From the NCBI GenBank assembly GCA_016699535.1, contig CP064980.1:1434001-1498000 (forward strand): a stretch of 64,000 nucleotides of DNA. The letters run 5' to 3'. The stretch is from Myxococcales bacterium. GTDB lineage: Bacteria > Myxococcota_A > Polyangia > Polyangiales > GCA-016699535. Within the stretch, counting starts at the first letter, position 1. Each line of letters opens with the position of its first letter. Shown here in pieces: positions 27,007 to 36,913 of this stretch. The notes under the pieces were generated by a model. It had not been told where the DNA came from. It saw only the letters and a program-made list of their open reading frames with translations, and did no database searches. The position numbers and the translations under genes are program-made.

Positions 27007-28875
27007 GTGATGCAATCTGTACGTAAAAGTTTGATGGAAGCCCTCGAACAAGGTGCTTTGGTGTTTGATGGCGCGATGGGGACCGTGTTTTACGAGCGAG
27101 GCGTCCTCTATACGGTAAGCTTTGATGAGCTTTGCGTATCGCGGCCAGAACTCGTTCGAAAGGTCCATGCCGAGTATCTTGAAGCGGGTGCTCAGGTTTT
27201 GCAGACCAACACTTTTGGAGCGAATCGCTATCGGCTTGCAACGCACAGCCTGACCGACAAAGTAGCGGCTATCAATGAAGCTGCTGTGAAGCTTGCTAGA
27301 GAAGTTGCTCAGGACCGAGCCTATGTTGTGGGTTCGGTAGGTCCAACTGGCCTGGCGTTTAAGACGGTGGATCCCAGCGAGCATGCAAGTATTCAAGAGG
27401 CTTTTTCTGAGCAATGTCAGGCGCTTTGCAAGGCTGGTGTTGATGCGTTGATTCTTGAAACGTTTAGACATCCTGAGGAAGCCGCTCTAGCGCTTGCTGC
27501 GGCAAAGTCAGCCGCAGGATCTGCTACACCCGTGATTGCGCAAGTCTCCTTCGATGCCTTCGGAACGATGGCTGATGGTACGGGGCCCGAAGAGATGGCA
27601 AAAAGGCTGATCAAATGGGGTGCCAACGCGATTGGAGTAAACTGCGCGGATGGTCCTGCCGGGGTCTACGAAATGGCTACGCGTATGTTGGGCCTGGGCG
27701 TCCCCGTGGTTGCGCAACCCAACGCAGGCTTGCCGCGTCGTGTGGAAGGACGTTTTGCTTATATGGCAACGCCTGAATATTTTTTGCTTTATGCCAGACG
27801 TCTGTTTAAGGCAGGGGTTTCGGCTGTTGGCGGTTGCTGCGGAACGACGCCTGAGCATATCCAAAAGATTATTGCTGCGGCCCGTATGGTTGGCGGGAGC
27901 GATCACCCGGAGCTCGGTGGCGGCATGCGTGACTTTTCCGACGTTCAAGAAAGTGCAGCACCAGGTGTCCGTGTTCTTAGTCTTGAGGAAAAGGGCGAAC
28001 TTGGGAAAAAGCTCAACAAAAAGTTTGTCGTATCGGTCGAAGTTAATCCACCGCCGGGGCTTAGCCTGCAAAAAGCTCTTGATGGGGTAAAGATACTTAA
28101 AGAAGGCGGCATTGATGTGATCAATGTCGCTGAAAATGCACGCGCCACGATGCGTATGGGCAACCTTGCTTTGTGTCTACGCATTCAAGAACAGTTTGGC
28201 ATGCCAACGTTGATGCATCTGACCACTCGCGATCGCAACTTGCTGGGTCTGGTTTCGCACTTGCTGGCTGTGCACGAGCTTGGCGTTCGCAATCTCGTGG
28301 TGATTACTGGTGATCCACCAAAGATGGGTGATTTACCGGACGCCACGAGCGTCTATGATTTGGATTCGATTGGCCTGTTGCGGTTAATCCGTGGGTTCAA
28401 TCATGGCTTTGATCCCGGAGGCAAACCGCTTGGTGGCGCAACCAGCTTTTTGTGCGCCACTGGAGCAGAACCCGGTGCGGCTGATTACGCAAGAGAAACG
28501 CGTCGCTTGCGGAGCAAAGCTGAAGCCGGTGCAGAGCTTATTATGACTCAGCCTGTCTACGATCCCGAGTATCTGGAACGCTTTCTAAAAGATGTGGAGC
28601 CCTTGGGGGTCCCAGTGCTTGTGGGCCTGTTGCCTTTGGCGAGTTATCGAAACGCTGAGTTTCTGCACAACGAAGTTCCTGGGATGCAAGTGCCTCTTGT
28701 GATTCGCGAACGCATGCGCAAAGCCGGCAGCGGCCCCGAAGGCCGTAAAGAAGGCATCGCTATTGCTCGTGAAATGTTAGCTGCCGTCAAAGATCGCGTC
28801 GCAGGTGCGTATATTATGCCCCCCTTCTCACGCTACGAAAGTGCGCTTGAAGTGATCGATGGTCTGGTTGATTAA
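27007..28875 (+). CDS. Bifunctional homocysteine S-methyltransferase / methylenetetrahydrofolate reductase
   Basis: A 622-residue fusion. The N-terminal half is a zinc-dependent homocysteine methyltransferase (FDGAMGTVFYERG, QTNTFGANRYRL) with the zinc ligands Cys213 (GVNCADGP) and Cys277/Cys278 (VGGCCGTTPEHI). From about 330 a MetF-like TIM barrel follows (SVEVNPPPGLSLQKAL, THLT-type TLMHLTTRDRN, LVVITGDPPKMG, ELIMTQPVYDPEYLERF). This arrangement is known from YitJ-type proteins and links 5,10-methylene-THF reduction to methionine formation. GTG 27007 is directly followed by ATG 27010; either may be the start. No B12-binding domain is present. It stands alone. Confidence 0.93.
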   Translation: MMQSVRKSLMEALEQGALVFDGAMGTVFYERGVLYTVSFDELCVSRPELVRKVHAEYLEAGAQVLQTNTFGANRYRLATHSLTDKVAAINEAAVKLAREVAQDRAYVVGSVGPTGLAFKTVDPSEHASIQEAFSEQCQALCKAGVDALILETFRHPEEAALALAAAKSAAGSATPVIAQVSFDAFGTMADGTGPEEMAKRLIKWGANAIGVNCADGPAGVYEMATRMLGLGVPVVAQPNAGLPRRVEGRFAYMATPEYFLLYARRLFKAGVSAVGGCCGTTPEHIQKIIAAARMVGGSDHPELGGGMRDFSDVQESAAPGVRVLSLEEKGELGKKLNKKFVVSVEVNPPPGLSLQKALDGVKILKEGGIDVINVAENARATMRMGNLALCLRIQEQFGMPTLMHLTTRDRNLLGLVSHLLAVHELGVRNLVVITGDPPKMGDLPDATSVYDLDSIGLLRLIRGFNHGFDPGGKPLGGATSFLCATGAEPGAADYARETRRLRSKAEAGAELIMTQPVYDPEYLERFLKDVEPLGVPVLVGLLPLASYRNAEFLHNEVPGMQVPLVIRERMRKAGSGPEGRKEGIAIAREMLAAVKDRVAGAYIMPPFSRYESALEVIDGLVD

Positions 28876-28887
28876 TTGGTCTTAGTT

Positions 28888-29427
28888 TCAGCTTTCTATG
28901 CGACCCTTTAAGATCCAATCGATGACCAAATCCAGTAATTCTGCATCGCTTGCCTGATCCAGCTCGTCAAGCATTTCGATGTGGCGTGCAAGGTCGACAG
29001 CGTTATCATCATACAACTGGTTAATTATGTCGCGCAAATCGGTAGGCAGTTCGAGAAGCGCTTCAAAAATGAGTTGGATTTCTGCGTTGCTTAGGCTTGC
29101 TTCCTTCACAAAGCTGATGCGCAAAGGCGAGCAGCGTCGTTTTTGCGCGACGCTTAGTATCCAGTAACGAATCAAGTTCTGAGCAAGCAGCATGCCCCAA
29201 AGCTCTTGTTTGACACCCTCAGGTTTCTTTGACCGCAAGGTGGACGTGGCATCCAGCAGATGTGTTTTCATGTCATCATAACCAAGTTCAATCTCCCAGC
29301 GCTGCCGGTATAGCTTTGTCATGTGCGAGCGAGGATAAAGCTTCGGGTCCACAAGCGAGGTCAACAACCACATCTGTTTGCCCGTCTTAGGATGACGCAG
29401 CCAAAGTGCTCGACACTGCTGCCACAA
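28888..29427 (-). pseudogene. IS4-family transposase, C-terminal fragment
   Basis: The 179 residues hold the IS4 signature YRQRWEIELGYDDMK (Y-x2-R-x3-E-x6-K), including the catalytic Glu. They continue through KQELWGMLLAQNLIRYWIL and a helical C-terminus. The N-terminal about 250 residues with the two catalytic Asp are missing; homology stops near 29427, where the IS481-like remnant begins. A related fragment lies at 48277-49178 and shares SVAQKRRCSPLRISFV. It cannot be active. Confidence 0.85.
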
Positions 29428-29499
29428 GACTTGTGAAAAAAGCGCACGAGGCGCTACCGGCTGGCTGCAGAGTGCAGCACCTATGGTGGCTACTTTGGA

Positions 29500-30235
29500 C
29501 CGAATGCGTGCTGGTCTGCTGATTACAAAGGAGAGTTTGCGCTTTCAAACCACCGCCTTTACTACCCGCTGACGATTTGCGATGTCAGAAGCCGTTATCT
29601 GCTCAAGTGCAAATCACTGCCTCATACGCGTACGCACAAGGCGAAAAAGGTCTTCGAAAAAGCTTTTTGTGAGTATAGCTTGCCGGATGTGATTCGCACG
29701 GATAACGGCGCACCTTTCGCTAGCCTCGCTCGTGCATGGCTAAGCGAACTGAGTATCTGGTGGCTACGTTTGGGCATTCGGCCGCATCGTATCGATCTAG
29801 GACGGCCCACCCAACAAGGACGCCATCCATGAACGTATTCATAAAATCTTGCTGAATGAGTGCTCCTTTGCAATGAGTCATACCGAGCAGCAGCTTCTCT
29901 TCAATCGTTTCATGCACATCTATAACACCGAGCTACCTCATAAATCACTGAGCGATAAAGTACCCGCGGACATCTACGCTTCATCGAGCAAACGCTATCC
30001 CAGAAAAGACAAAGACCCCGAGTATCCCGATGACTTTTTCCTCGAGCGCGTCGATAAGCGAGGTGGCATTCGCTTTGCAGCGAACCACGGAATGCTCAGC
30101 CCGCTTTTAGCTGGCCAAATCATTGGCCTAAAGTGCATCGAACAACGCAGTTTTGACCTCTTCTTCGGAACAGTCTATCTAGGAGAGCTAACCCACAAAG
30201 GATTCAAACCGCTCAGACACAAATCATCAACATAA
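29500..30235 (+). pseudogene. IS481-family transposase remnant, frameshifted
   Basis: DDE integrase of the IS481 type. Frame 1 reads CWSADYKGEFAL (first Asp), YYPLTICDVRSRYLL, VIRTDNGAPFAS (second Asp), GIRPHRIDLGRPTQQGRHP and then a stop. A shifted frame resumes at HERIHKILLNE (catalytic Glu) and runs through FNRFMHIYNTELPHKSL to the C-terminus. The break is a 4-base tandem duplication, CCATCCAT near 29825-29832. The 5' third is missing, cut at the junction with the IS4 fragment. Not functional. Confidence 0.82.
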
Positions 30236-30245
30236 ACCCCAATTC

Positions 30246-30283
30246 TGTTACCCATCAGGGTTTACGCTTTTGTAACCCATCAG
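30246..30283 (+). repeat. IS481-type terminal repeats
   Basis: TGTTACCCATCAG (30246-30258) and TGTAACCCATCAG (30271-30283) are direct near-identical motifs just after the transposase remnant stop, as expected for the right end of an IS481-family element. Confidence 0.55.
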
Positions 30284-30478
30284 CTTTCTGTGCACATATT
30301 TGTAGCCCAAGGTAGGCCAAATGACCCCATCTACGGGTTTTGGGATGGGACAGACGCGAGAAGTGTACTGCGGAAATATTGTGTATGTCGATTGATTTTA
30401 CAGCAGAAGATGTTTCGTATTGCTAAAAACGCTGCTGGTATGGTCTTTGCAGAGTCGTAGAGTGTTTGTCGATAATCC

Positions 30479-31375
30479 ATGATGCGCCTAAACCATTTTG
30501 TATACTTTTCCCTACCTGCTTGTCTTTATTTTACAGCATGCTCGGTAGCTGGTGATTCCACCGTTGAAGGTGACGAGGGTGCACTCGTCGGAGGTAGCAT
30601 CGCCAAAGACAATGAGTTTACTTCAATACTCAATATCTCCGGTGTGTGTAGTGGAGTGAAGCTTTCCGATCATAGGTTGTTGACCGCGGCGCATTGTGTC
30701 ACCGAAAAATCGTTGTCAGAGACTTTTGGGGCGAATCTTGCTGAAGGATATAAGCCAGGCGCCATCGAGTACATGACTGCTCAGCATGATCTAAACCGTG
30801 CAGATGTCCCATGGTCTAAGATGACTATCGTCAATACATTTCTTCCGCTCTGGTGGAAGGAAGAATGTCAAGATGGATGTACCGTTGATGACTATATTAG
30901 TCGCGCGCCTGACCTTGCAGTTATTCAAACTGTGGAAGAATTGCCGGGTAGAGCCGCTGAGCTTGATTCCAGCGCTGTTAATCCAGGAGACGAAGTCATC
31001 ATTACCGGTATGGGTTGCGAAGGCGATCCCAATAGTGTTGATGAATATGGTCGACCGATTCGTCGGCTCAAATTTGGCATGTCCAAGGTCATCCGCGATG
31101 AACGTTACATACCTTCAGTCTATGAGGGCTACATACAAACCAATGGCTCGACCAACGATGCGTCCGCTCCACTGCTATGCCCAGGCGATTCAGGTGCGGG
31201 CGTATTCCGTTATGATCCTGCTGATCCTTCGCGTGAGCAGCTCATTGGTATCAACTCGACGTTTCCTTATGATGGCAAAGTCAACCTTCATACGCGTTTA
31301 TCTGCAACGAGTGCCTATGGTGTTGCTCAGTGGTTGGAATCGATGCTGAATCCGCCACCGATCAGACCCATGTGA
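30479..31375 (+). CDS. Trypsin-like (S1) serine protease lipoprotein
   Basis: A 298-residue exported protease. The signal peptide ends in lipobox FTAC followed by SVAGD, so it is probably membrane anchored. EGALVGGSIAKDNEFTSI resembles the zymogen/N-terminal region (the VGGS start of the mature chain). Catalytic triad: His72 (LTAAHCV), Asp145 (PDLAVIQ), Ser238 (CPGDSGAGVF). Cys pairs fit the chymotrypsin fold. The substrate is unknown; the family is expanded in predatory Myxococcota. It follows the IS481 remnant and is followed by a 245-base gap before the convergent MbnP-like gene. Confidence 0.88.
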   Translation: MMRLNHFVYFSLPACLYFTACSVAGDSTVEGDEGALVGGSIAKDNEFTSILNISGVCSGVKLSDHRLLTAAHCVTEKSLSETFGANLAEGYKPGAIEYMTAQHDLNRADVPWSKMTIVNTFLPLWWKEECQDGCTVDDYISRAPDLAVIQTVEELPGRAAELDSSAVNPGDEVIITGMGCEGDPNSVDEYGRPIRRLKFGMSKVIRDERYIPSVYEGYIQTNGSTNDASAPLLCPGDSGAGVFRYDPADPSREQLIGINSTFPYDGKVNLHTRLSATSAYGVAQWLESMLNPPPIRPM

Positions 31376-31620
31376 GGATAACTGGGGCCACATAGCTTTT
31401 CTTTTTAGCCAAGGATCAGTCGACTTCGAATCGGCGGCTTTGGCAAGCGCCCTCATGATAAGTAGAAGCTAAACTATCTACTGAGAAAGGAAGGCTATGC
31501 CAGATCAAGCGAGCGTCTCTCATGTTTTGTTGATGTATACTGGATCGATGCGGTCTTTACCGAAACGCCTTCGGTTACCATTTCGTGCAGCGCACACCCT
31601 AACGCTCAAGCACTTACGAA

Positions 31621-32535
31621 CTATTTGGCGTGAAAAACGGTCTGAGCACTGGCTGCTTGACTGCCCGTTGAAAAATCCAGACCGAGTTGTTCAAAAATGC
31701 TTGGGCAGTCCGAGTCGTCAAACTCAGACATGCAACCTGGGGCTCCATATGCATTTTTGAGATCGGTTTCGGCCATGAGTGCTGCATAGTCAAACACAAT
31801 GGTATTTTTGGAGGGGTCGAAGCCATGGAGTTCAATGTGAGCAAGGTTTTCATGAGAGCAGCTCTTGACCTCACCTTCTTCGGGCCATCCTGTGCACCCT
31901 GTACTTCCCAGGTGAAATGGAAAAACAACTGGATTCCCGTCGGTGACACCCACTTCAATTCGTGCGAATTTATAACCATCGAGCCAACTCCAAAACATGG
32001 AAGTCAAACTTAGCGGGGGCGGAGCATTCGAAAGGTCAATGTGGTTGTGCACGAAAGGAACTCCGAATTTAAACGAGATTCCGTCATAGTTCCCTTCGGG
32101 AACGTCGAGCTCAACAACAGTGTTGAGATCTGGGTTTCCACTTTCACAAAGACCTGTTCCGTCTTCAAAATCAAGCAGGACTAGATTGTCGTATTGCCAT
32201 TTGCTGTTTTCATTGAGTGTCACATCAGTGTGATGGCCGTCAGTATCAATGAGCTGAATGTCATTTATGTAGAAACGAAAATCAGCAAATTCAACAGTCG
32301 CCTGGCTAAGACCCACGTCGTGATAAACACTTCCGCATTGGATAGCTTTTCCTGAAACCTCGGCTGAGAACTGCAAAGAAAGGTGGGTTACAGCTCCCTC
32401 CGTAGACTGGGGCTCGTTTGGGGAACTTGTCGGTGAGTCAGGATCGCTTTGTGAACAAGCTATAGAGAACAAAGCTACGACCAAACAGATGTTGTACAAA
32501 AAGCGCTCAAGGCGAAACGGCACTGCAATCTCCAT
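31621..32535 (-). CDS. MbnP-family (metallo-mystery pair) lipoprotein
   Basis: The family is a periplasmic copper-associated protein normally partnered with the diheme enzyme MbnH. Start placed at ATG 32535; signal peptide with lipobox FSIAC. The mature part shows the family pattern: CGSVYHDVG, ADFRFYINDIQLID, WQYDNLVLLDFEDGTGLC, VPEGNYDGISFKFGVPF followed by HNHIDLS, MFWSWLDGYKFARIEV (conserved Trp residues), and PFHLGSTGCTGWPEEGE. The four family cysteines are visible. The start overlaps the upstream gene by 29 bases, so they are cotranscribed. No MbnH-like CxxCH protein is encoded nearby. Confidence 0.82.
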   Translation of the reverse strand: MEIAVPFRLERFLYNICLVVALFSIACSQSDPDSPTSSPNEPQSTEGAVTHLSLQFSAEVSGKAIQCGSVYHDVGLSQATVEFADFRFYINDIQLIDTDGHHTDVTLNENSKWQYDNLVLLDFEDGTGLCESGNPDLNTVVELDVPEGNYDGISFKFGVPFVHNHIDLSNAPPPLSLTSMFWSWLDGYKFARIEVGVTDGNPVVFPFHLGSTGCTGWPEEGEVKSCSHENLAHIELHGFDPSKNTIVFDYAALMAETDLKNAYGAPGCMSEFDDSDCPSIFEQLGLDFSTGSQAASAQTVFHAK

Positions 32536-33980
32536 GATCTCGAAGAGCAAGTATCTCGAAATCCGAGCCTGCGAAGTTCTTAGCTTGCACAAGCATGATG
32601 AGACAGCTTATGCCGCTCTGCCCTGAGTTTTTCAAGCTTTGAAGTACCTGTGCAGATGATGTGCCGTCTTGAGAGCTCTCGAGGTTAACTTGCAGGTTTA
32701 CAGAAAAAGGCATGCTGCTCATCGCAGAGTGCATGGGATTACCGTCCGGCAAGTTAATGTCAGCATGTGCCATATTCACATAGTCGATGACGGTGCCATT
32801 GGCTAATATTTCATCTGGCATATCTGATTGCCAGATCGCAGTGACACAGGATTGTACTCCTTTAAAACCTTCAGCAACGGGCCACTGTATCTCATAGGGC
32901 CAGAAGCGTGCGCAGGCATGGTTAACGGTGGGCTCTTCGGGTGCAGGCTCGAGCTCTTCAGGGACAGTCGGTGAGTCGTCGATTAAACTATCAGTCGGCA
33001 TCGTGTTGCTTTGTGGATCAAAGCTGCATTCTGCCACTTTGCTTTCTGGGAGTTGGAGCAGGGCTGCAAGCGGTGTAACCTCAACGTTATCAGGCCCATG
33101 CCCGTAACGAAATACCGCTCGTTCAAACACTTGAATGCCCTCGCCAGTGCCACAGGCAAATTCCTGGCTACGGCAAAACGGCGACATCGGGCGGCCCCAA
33201 CGCATCAAAGCAGAGCTATAGATGCAATCGCGGTCATTGGGGCCACATTCACCTGTTGGAAAGTCGATACCGTTGCTTTTCCAAAGATCGAGGAAAGCTT
33301 TATAAATCCCAAAAGTAAAAGGCTGATCAATATGGTAGGGAGATTCCGTAAACTCACTTGAATAGTTTGATGGGTCAGTTTCACATTCATACAATGCACC
33401 GTTTGCGTAGGAGCTTTCGATAGCCGGCAGGTTGTCCGGGTCAAACAGATTAACAAGCCCGCCAATCACACCCGTACGTGGACGTCTTAGATATTCGTCA
33501 AAATCGCCATCGTTACGGCCGATGGCTTTGAGATCTTGAACCGAGCGTAGGCCGATCATGCCACCCATTTGAAGCGCTAGCCACTGTGCTCCTGTTCGCG
33601 TCAACATGACTTTATAAGGCTCTTCATGGCCAGGTTGATACTCCAGCTGGCCGTAAGGGAGTCTAAGGGTAATGATCTCCGGGCCCCAATCCCATGATCC
33701 GTCGTGAGCCCACGGCAAACTCTGTAGAGCGAGCCAGGCATTGTGCTCAACCTTTTTGCACGCCGGAAGGCGCCTTGAGATAGTGTGATCGTTTCAGGAA
33801 GGAATCGAATGCGAGTAGCGCATCGTTCAAGTAGTGCGAATCAACTCCGTCTATCAAACATCCGGCGTTAAGACCGTCGTTTACCGAGTTAATTTCATTA
33901 TCATTCGACTGGTTTATTGCCGTGCAGGATCCTAACCAGAGCAACGCAACCGTGTGGCAAAAAGGCATGAATAATTTCAT
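32507..33980 (-). CDS. Lipoprotein partner of MbnP-like protein, unknown family, frameshifted
   Basis: The upstream part (ATG 33980) gives a signal peptide with lipobox WLGSC and ends KAPSGVQKG. The downstream frame continues VEHNAWLALQSLPWAHDG and runs about 400 residues. Removing one base of the T5 run at 33753-33757 joins them (SGVQKVEHNAWLALQ), giving about 490 residues. Visible features are a Trp-rich start (SWDWGPEIITLRLPYG), TGAQWLALQMGGMIGLRS, MRWGRPMSPFC, GIQVFERAVFRYG, an acidic Pro-rich linker (PEELEPAPEEP) and a second Cys-containing domain. There is no CxxCH, so this is not a heme partner. I do not recognise the family. Overlap with the MbnP-like gene suggests joint function. Confidence 0.65.
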
Positions 33981-34987
33981 AAACACGGGTCTATACTGCA
34001 AGTAGTTAGTGATGGGCATGCGGCATTTCGTCGCATGGCTGATGGTCTAGTGCAGCGAACTTTTGTGTCTGGAAGAGAAAGTTAGGAGTTATGGAAGTGA
34101 ACGAGGTCAAGGGGCTAAGGGTGCTTGAAGAAGAAAGTCGGCATTTGAACAAATGCTGGACATTGATACGCCAAAAGATTTTGACTTACAAAGAGGGAAT
34201 AGCCGGAAAAGCCGCAGGTAGCTGGTGGATGCCGTGCCTGTCGCCAGTCCTTGCAGCATCGTTGCTCTTTGGCATGAGCGGCCAGCACGCCGTGGTAGCG
34301 CAAAAGATGAGACCGCGGCGGCGGCACCAAGGCGCAGAGGCTGGTTGTCAAATCAAGCGGCTCAAACACCACCGCTTCGGTCCCGTCCGCCTATTGTCGC
34401 TTGAGTATATAGATGAGCTTGCCATAGCGATAGCGACGCAGGTGTTTGGTGGCCACAGGCGGCCTGGACAAGTAGGGGCACAATCGGGTGCGAGCACGCT
34501 TGTCTTGGGCATCGATGCGGCTGTCGGAAGCCCATCGGCCACAATCTCCAGTGAATAACACCAAAAATAGTACGATACGCCAACAAGACAGACGTCCCTA
34601 AAATGTCGCATAAAACATATATGTTGTAAAAATACAATTTTAATGTCCACTGCAGGACTCGCCATGGTAAACTGAATCGCAAGCTCAAACCTAGCTTTGC
34701 CAGTGGGATCGAGGCGATCAGCTGTCTAAGCAAGCAGTAAAAGTCCGGGTAGAGTCACGGGAAACCTTCGGGATCAAGGGTGAGATAACGCGAAAACCGT
34801 GCACATTGGACGAACTCCATGAACATCCACGACGATGCGCTGCACTCATGCCAAAGGACCCCAGTGGGGTCGCCGCAGACCCAGACGCCTTGCCTTGGTT
34901 GGATAAAAAGACATGCATTTCAAGGGGTAGTGTTGGCACGTGCTTTGCAGTGATCAGGAAATGTCCATCCCAGCACCGAGGAGAGCC
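33981..34987. other. Gene-free kilobase around an IS91-like fragment
   Basis: Apart from the transposase remnant at 34263-34527, I see no convincing gene here. The remnant's neighbours are non-coding and AT-rich in parts (about 34555-34650). Confidence 0.5.
34263..34527 (-). mobile_element. IS91-like transposase fragment, copy A
   Basis: 265 bp nearly identical to 45386-45650. The minus strand encodes KRARTRLCPYL-like sequence, a stop in place of the expected Trp, ADGTEAVVFEPLDL, and LCALVPPPRSHLLRYHGVLA, the conserved C-terminal block of IS91-type (Y2) transposases. Both ends are truncated. Confidence 0.75.
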
Positions 34988-35656
34988 ATGAAATTATCAG
35001 ATTTGCAAACCGGCCTATCTGCAGCCGTGCCCTTGGCCACGGCTTTGTTATGGAGCGCTTGCGCTATGGATGCCAGTGATCAGCAGCTGAGCACCGATCA
35101 GGGGGCCAGTGAAGCCAACCAGCAGGCTTTTTATGCGAACTTCGACTTGGCGTTTGAGTCGGATGGCGTTGTAGCGCCTACTGTTGACAACTTCCGGCTG
35201 GATTTTATTTTTGAAAAGAGCTCAACGGATGGGAATATTCAATATATTGTACGCGTCGAGCGCGTAATCGATCGTGATGTCATTGCATCTTTTGAGTTAG
35301 TAGCCGAGCCAATTGACGGCAAACCGGAACAACCTTCCCGGAGTTACCGAATGAGACCGCTCCAGGCAGCAGGAGTCGACTTTTTTGCTGACTTGCCCAT
35401 GCTTGAAAATCCCATTGAATGTTTTTCCTATCCGAATGGCGATGCCAAGCAAGTTCCCTGTGAAGATGGTGCGGTCGACATGAAAGTTACTGTGACTGCC
35501 GCATCCGAAGAGACTGCCTTGTTGTCTGAAGGTAGTTCGATTGAGCTTGAAACGGCCATCACGTTACCCCATGCGAGCGAGCAGTCTGCGCAAACGTATA
35601 AAGCGATATCAACAAGCACACTTCATTTGGCCAACACCATTGAACCAAAGCCTTGA
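34988..35656 (+). CDS. Lipoprotein, function unknown
   Basis: Start at ATG 34988 with GAGGAG seven to eight bases upstream. The 222-residue protein has a signal peptide with lipobox LWSAC followed by AMDASDQQ. The mature part is acidic and predicted beta-rich (DNFRLDFIFEKSS, NIQYIVRVERVIDRD, VDMKVTVTAASEE) with two cysteines (PIECFSYPNG, KQVPCEDG) that could form one disulfide. No family recognised. It lies between the IS91-like copy A and a decayed hydrolase fragment. Confidence 0.7.
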   Translation: MKLSDLQTGLSAAVPLATALLWSACAMDASDQQLSTDQGASEANQQAFYANFDLAFESDGVVAPTVDNFRLDFIFEKSSTDGNIQYIVRVERVIDRDVIASFELVAEPIDGKPEQPSRSYRMRPLQAAGVDFFADLPMLENPIECFSYPNGDAKQVPCEDGAVDMKVTVTAASEETALLSEGSSIELETAITLPHASEQSAQTYKAISTSTLHLANTIEPKP

Positions 35657-35710
35657 GCAGCTTTGCTTGAATGGTTAGGGAAACCACCGAGCAGATTAAA
35701 TACTTTTACG

Positions 35711-35880
35711 TCATTCTAACAAGTTTTTCCCGAGCAGCGTGGAATCTTCCTGCAGTCCCATTAGGGCAAGAACCGTCGGAGCCAGGTCCAAAATGTGGCT
35801 GCCCGTTTTGCAGACGAATTGGCGTCGTCGCCGCCACCTAGGTGCCAACCTGGGGTACCTGCGTGGCCATCATGCGGTAG
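35711..35880 (-). pseudogene. Alkaline-phosphatase-superfamily hydrolase, C-terminal remnant
   Basis: The minus strand reads HDGHAGTPGWHLGGGDDANS and, in another frame, GSHILDLAPTVLALMGLQED followed by STLLGKNLLE and a stop. These resemble the C-terminal metal-site His region and the D(I/L)APTVLALMGL motif of type I phosphodiesterase/sulfatase proteins. There is no upstream catalytic part, and the frame is broken. Only a remnant. Confidence 0.5.
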
Positions 35881-36577
35881 ACATCGAGCCTCTGCTCAAC
35901 GCGGCAAAAATCAAATGAACCAAAGCTGAAGGTCTTTCGCCAAAGCTCGGCCTGGTATGCAAAATTACGCTGGCCCAGGTGTATTTCGTCACGGTCTGCC
36001 CAGGTTCATCATAGCGGATGTCTGTATTGGGTAAGCGCAACCCTATCATGTCGGAACTGCCCAGAGATATCCCATCTTGTGGACTATATTCAAACTCTGC
36101 ATCGATATGCGCGCACGGAATCCGATCCGTCGGACCTATCTCCAGAGGCGGATACCAATCCAGGACGGCGGCGTCCAAATAGTCATCCGGATCGAGCGGT
36201 GTAACATCCGGTTGTCCATTTTCGTCCGTGCTCATTGTGGAAAGAACCACGCTTAGTCCCATCGACTCCAAGGTACCGCCCAACTCCATTTCTTGCTCGA
36301 GTGCTGGGATACAAGCATTGATAAATGTATTTTTTTCCAGAAGACATTGATAACTCTTCGCATCGTCTTGCCATGTTTCAATATCTTGACACGGCGCTTG
36401 CTCATACACCTGTTCGCAAATCCATTTTTTACTATCCATGAACTCCGGATTACGAATGACAGCACCCATTTGATTTTCAATCGAGTTATCCTCCGCGCCG
36501 CTCACGGCACAGGCTCCGACGTGAAGCAAAGATAGACTTTACAGTGCAACAAGAATCAAATTAGAGACATACGTCAT
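35870..36577 (-). CDS. Lipoprotein with an in-frame stop in its signal peptide
   Basis: From ATG 36577 the frame reads MTYVSNLILVAL, then TAA at 36539-36541, then SLSLLHVGACAVSGAED without a frame change. Together these form a normal lipoprotein signal with lipobox VGAC, so the TAA looks like a single-base substitution (a real nonsense mutation, or an error). A downstream TTG at 36529 could restart translation but would lack a usable signal. The mature protein (about 200 residues) is acidic with several Cys (WICEQVYEQAPCQDIE, NACIPALEQEMELGG) and no family I recognise. Confidence 0.55.
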
Positions 36578-36913
36578 CGCCCTCTAATCAACGCAAGAAG
36601 CGATCCATGTAAACACTTGACCACTTGTGGTTGTAGGGATGACTGAAAACAACATCGCTTTTTCGATAAACAGACTTGCTCGGAGGGTACTTTCGAACGA
36701 TCCAAGGACTTGACTGAAAAGCTCTGAGGTCAACGCTTGGACAGCGGAGTCGTCCGACGAATTTCTTGTCCCCACATACTTTTGCCCAACCTTTTTTGTA
36801 AGCTTCGTACTCGGTCGTAGTCTGGTTGCTTCGAGCGCTTCTCGTGAGCTTTCTTAGTGGCTAACTTTTAACCGCGACTGAGCAATTACCATACGTAGAT
36901 CGTCCGCAGTTAC
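36578..36913. other. Spacer with possible degenerate coding sequence
   Basis: The minus strand holds a 63-codon frame (36584-36775) whose composition looks coding (ALTSELFSQVLGSFESTL, TSGQVFTWIASC), but it has no RBS and no recognised domain. It may be a remnant of another exported protein. Confidence 0.3.

Noticed and set aside
31497..31760. Plus-strand reading frame opposite the MbnP-like gene
   Set aside because: No RBS or recognised domain; it lies partly over the well-supported minus-strand gene and is best seen as a shadow.
32507..33718. Stand-alone 403-residue protein starting at 33718
   Set aside because: It would start with TTG without a signal peptide, while a lipoprotein signal lies directly upstream in another frame and joins it after a one-base correction.
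34091..34558. 155-codon plus-strand frame in the lipoprotein region
   Set aside because: It lies largely over the IS91-like fragment, whose minus strand encodes a recognisable transposase block; the same frame recurs in copy C only because the DNA is repeated.
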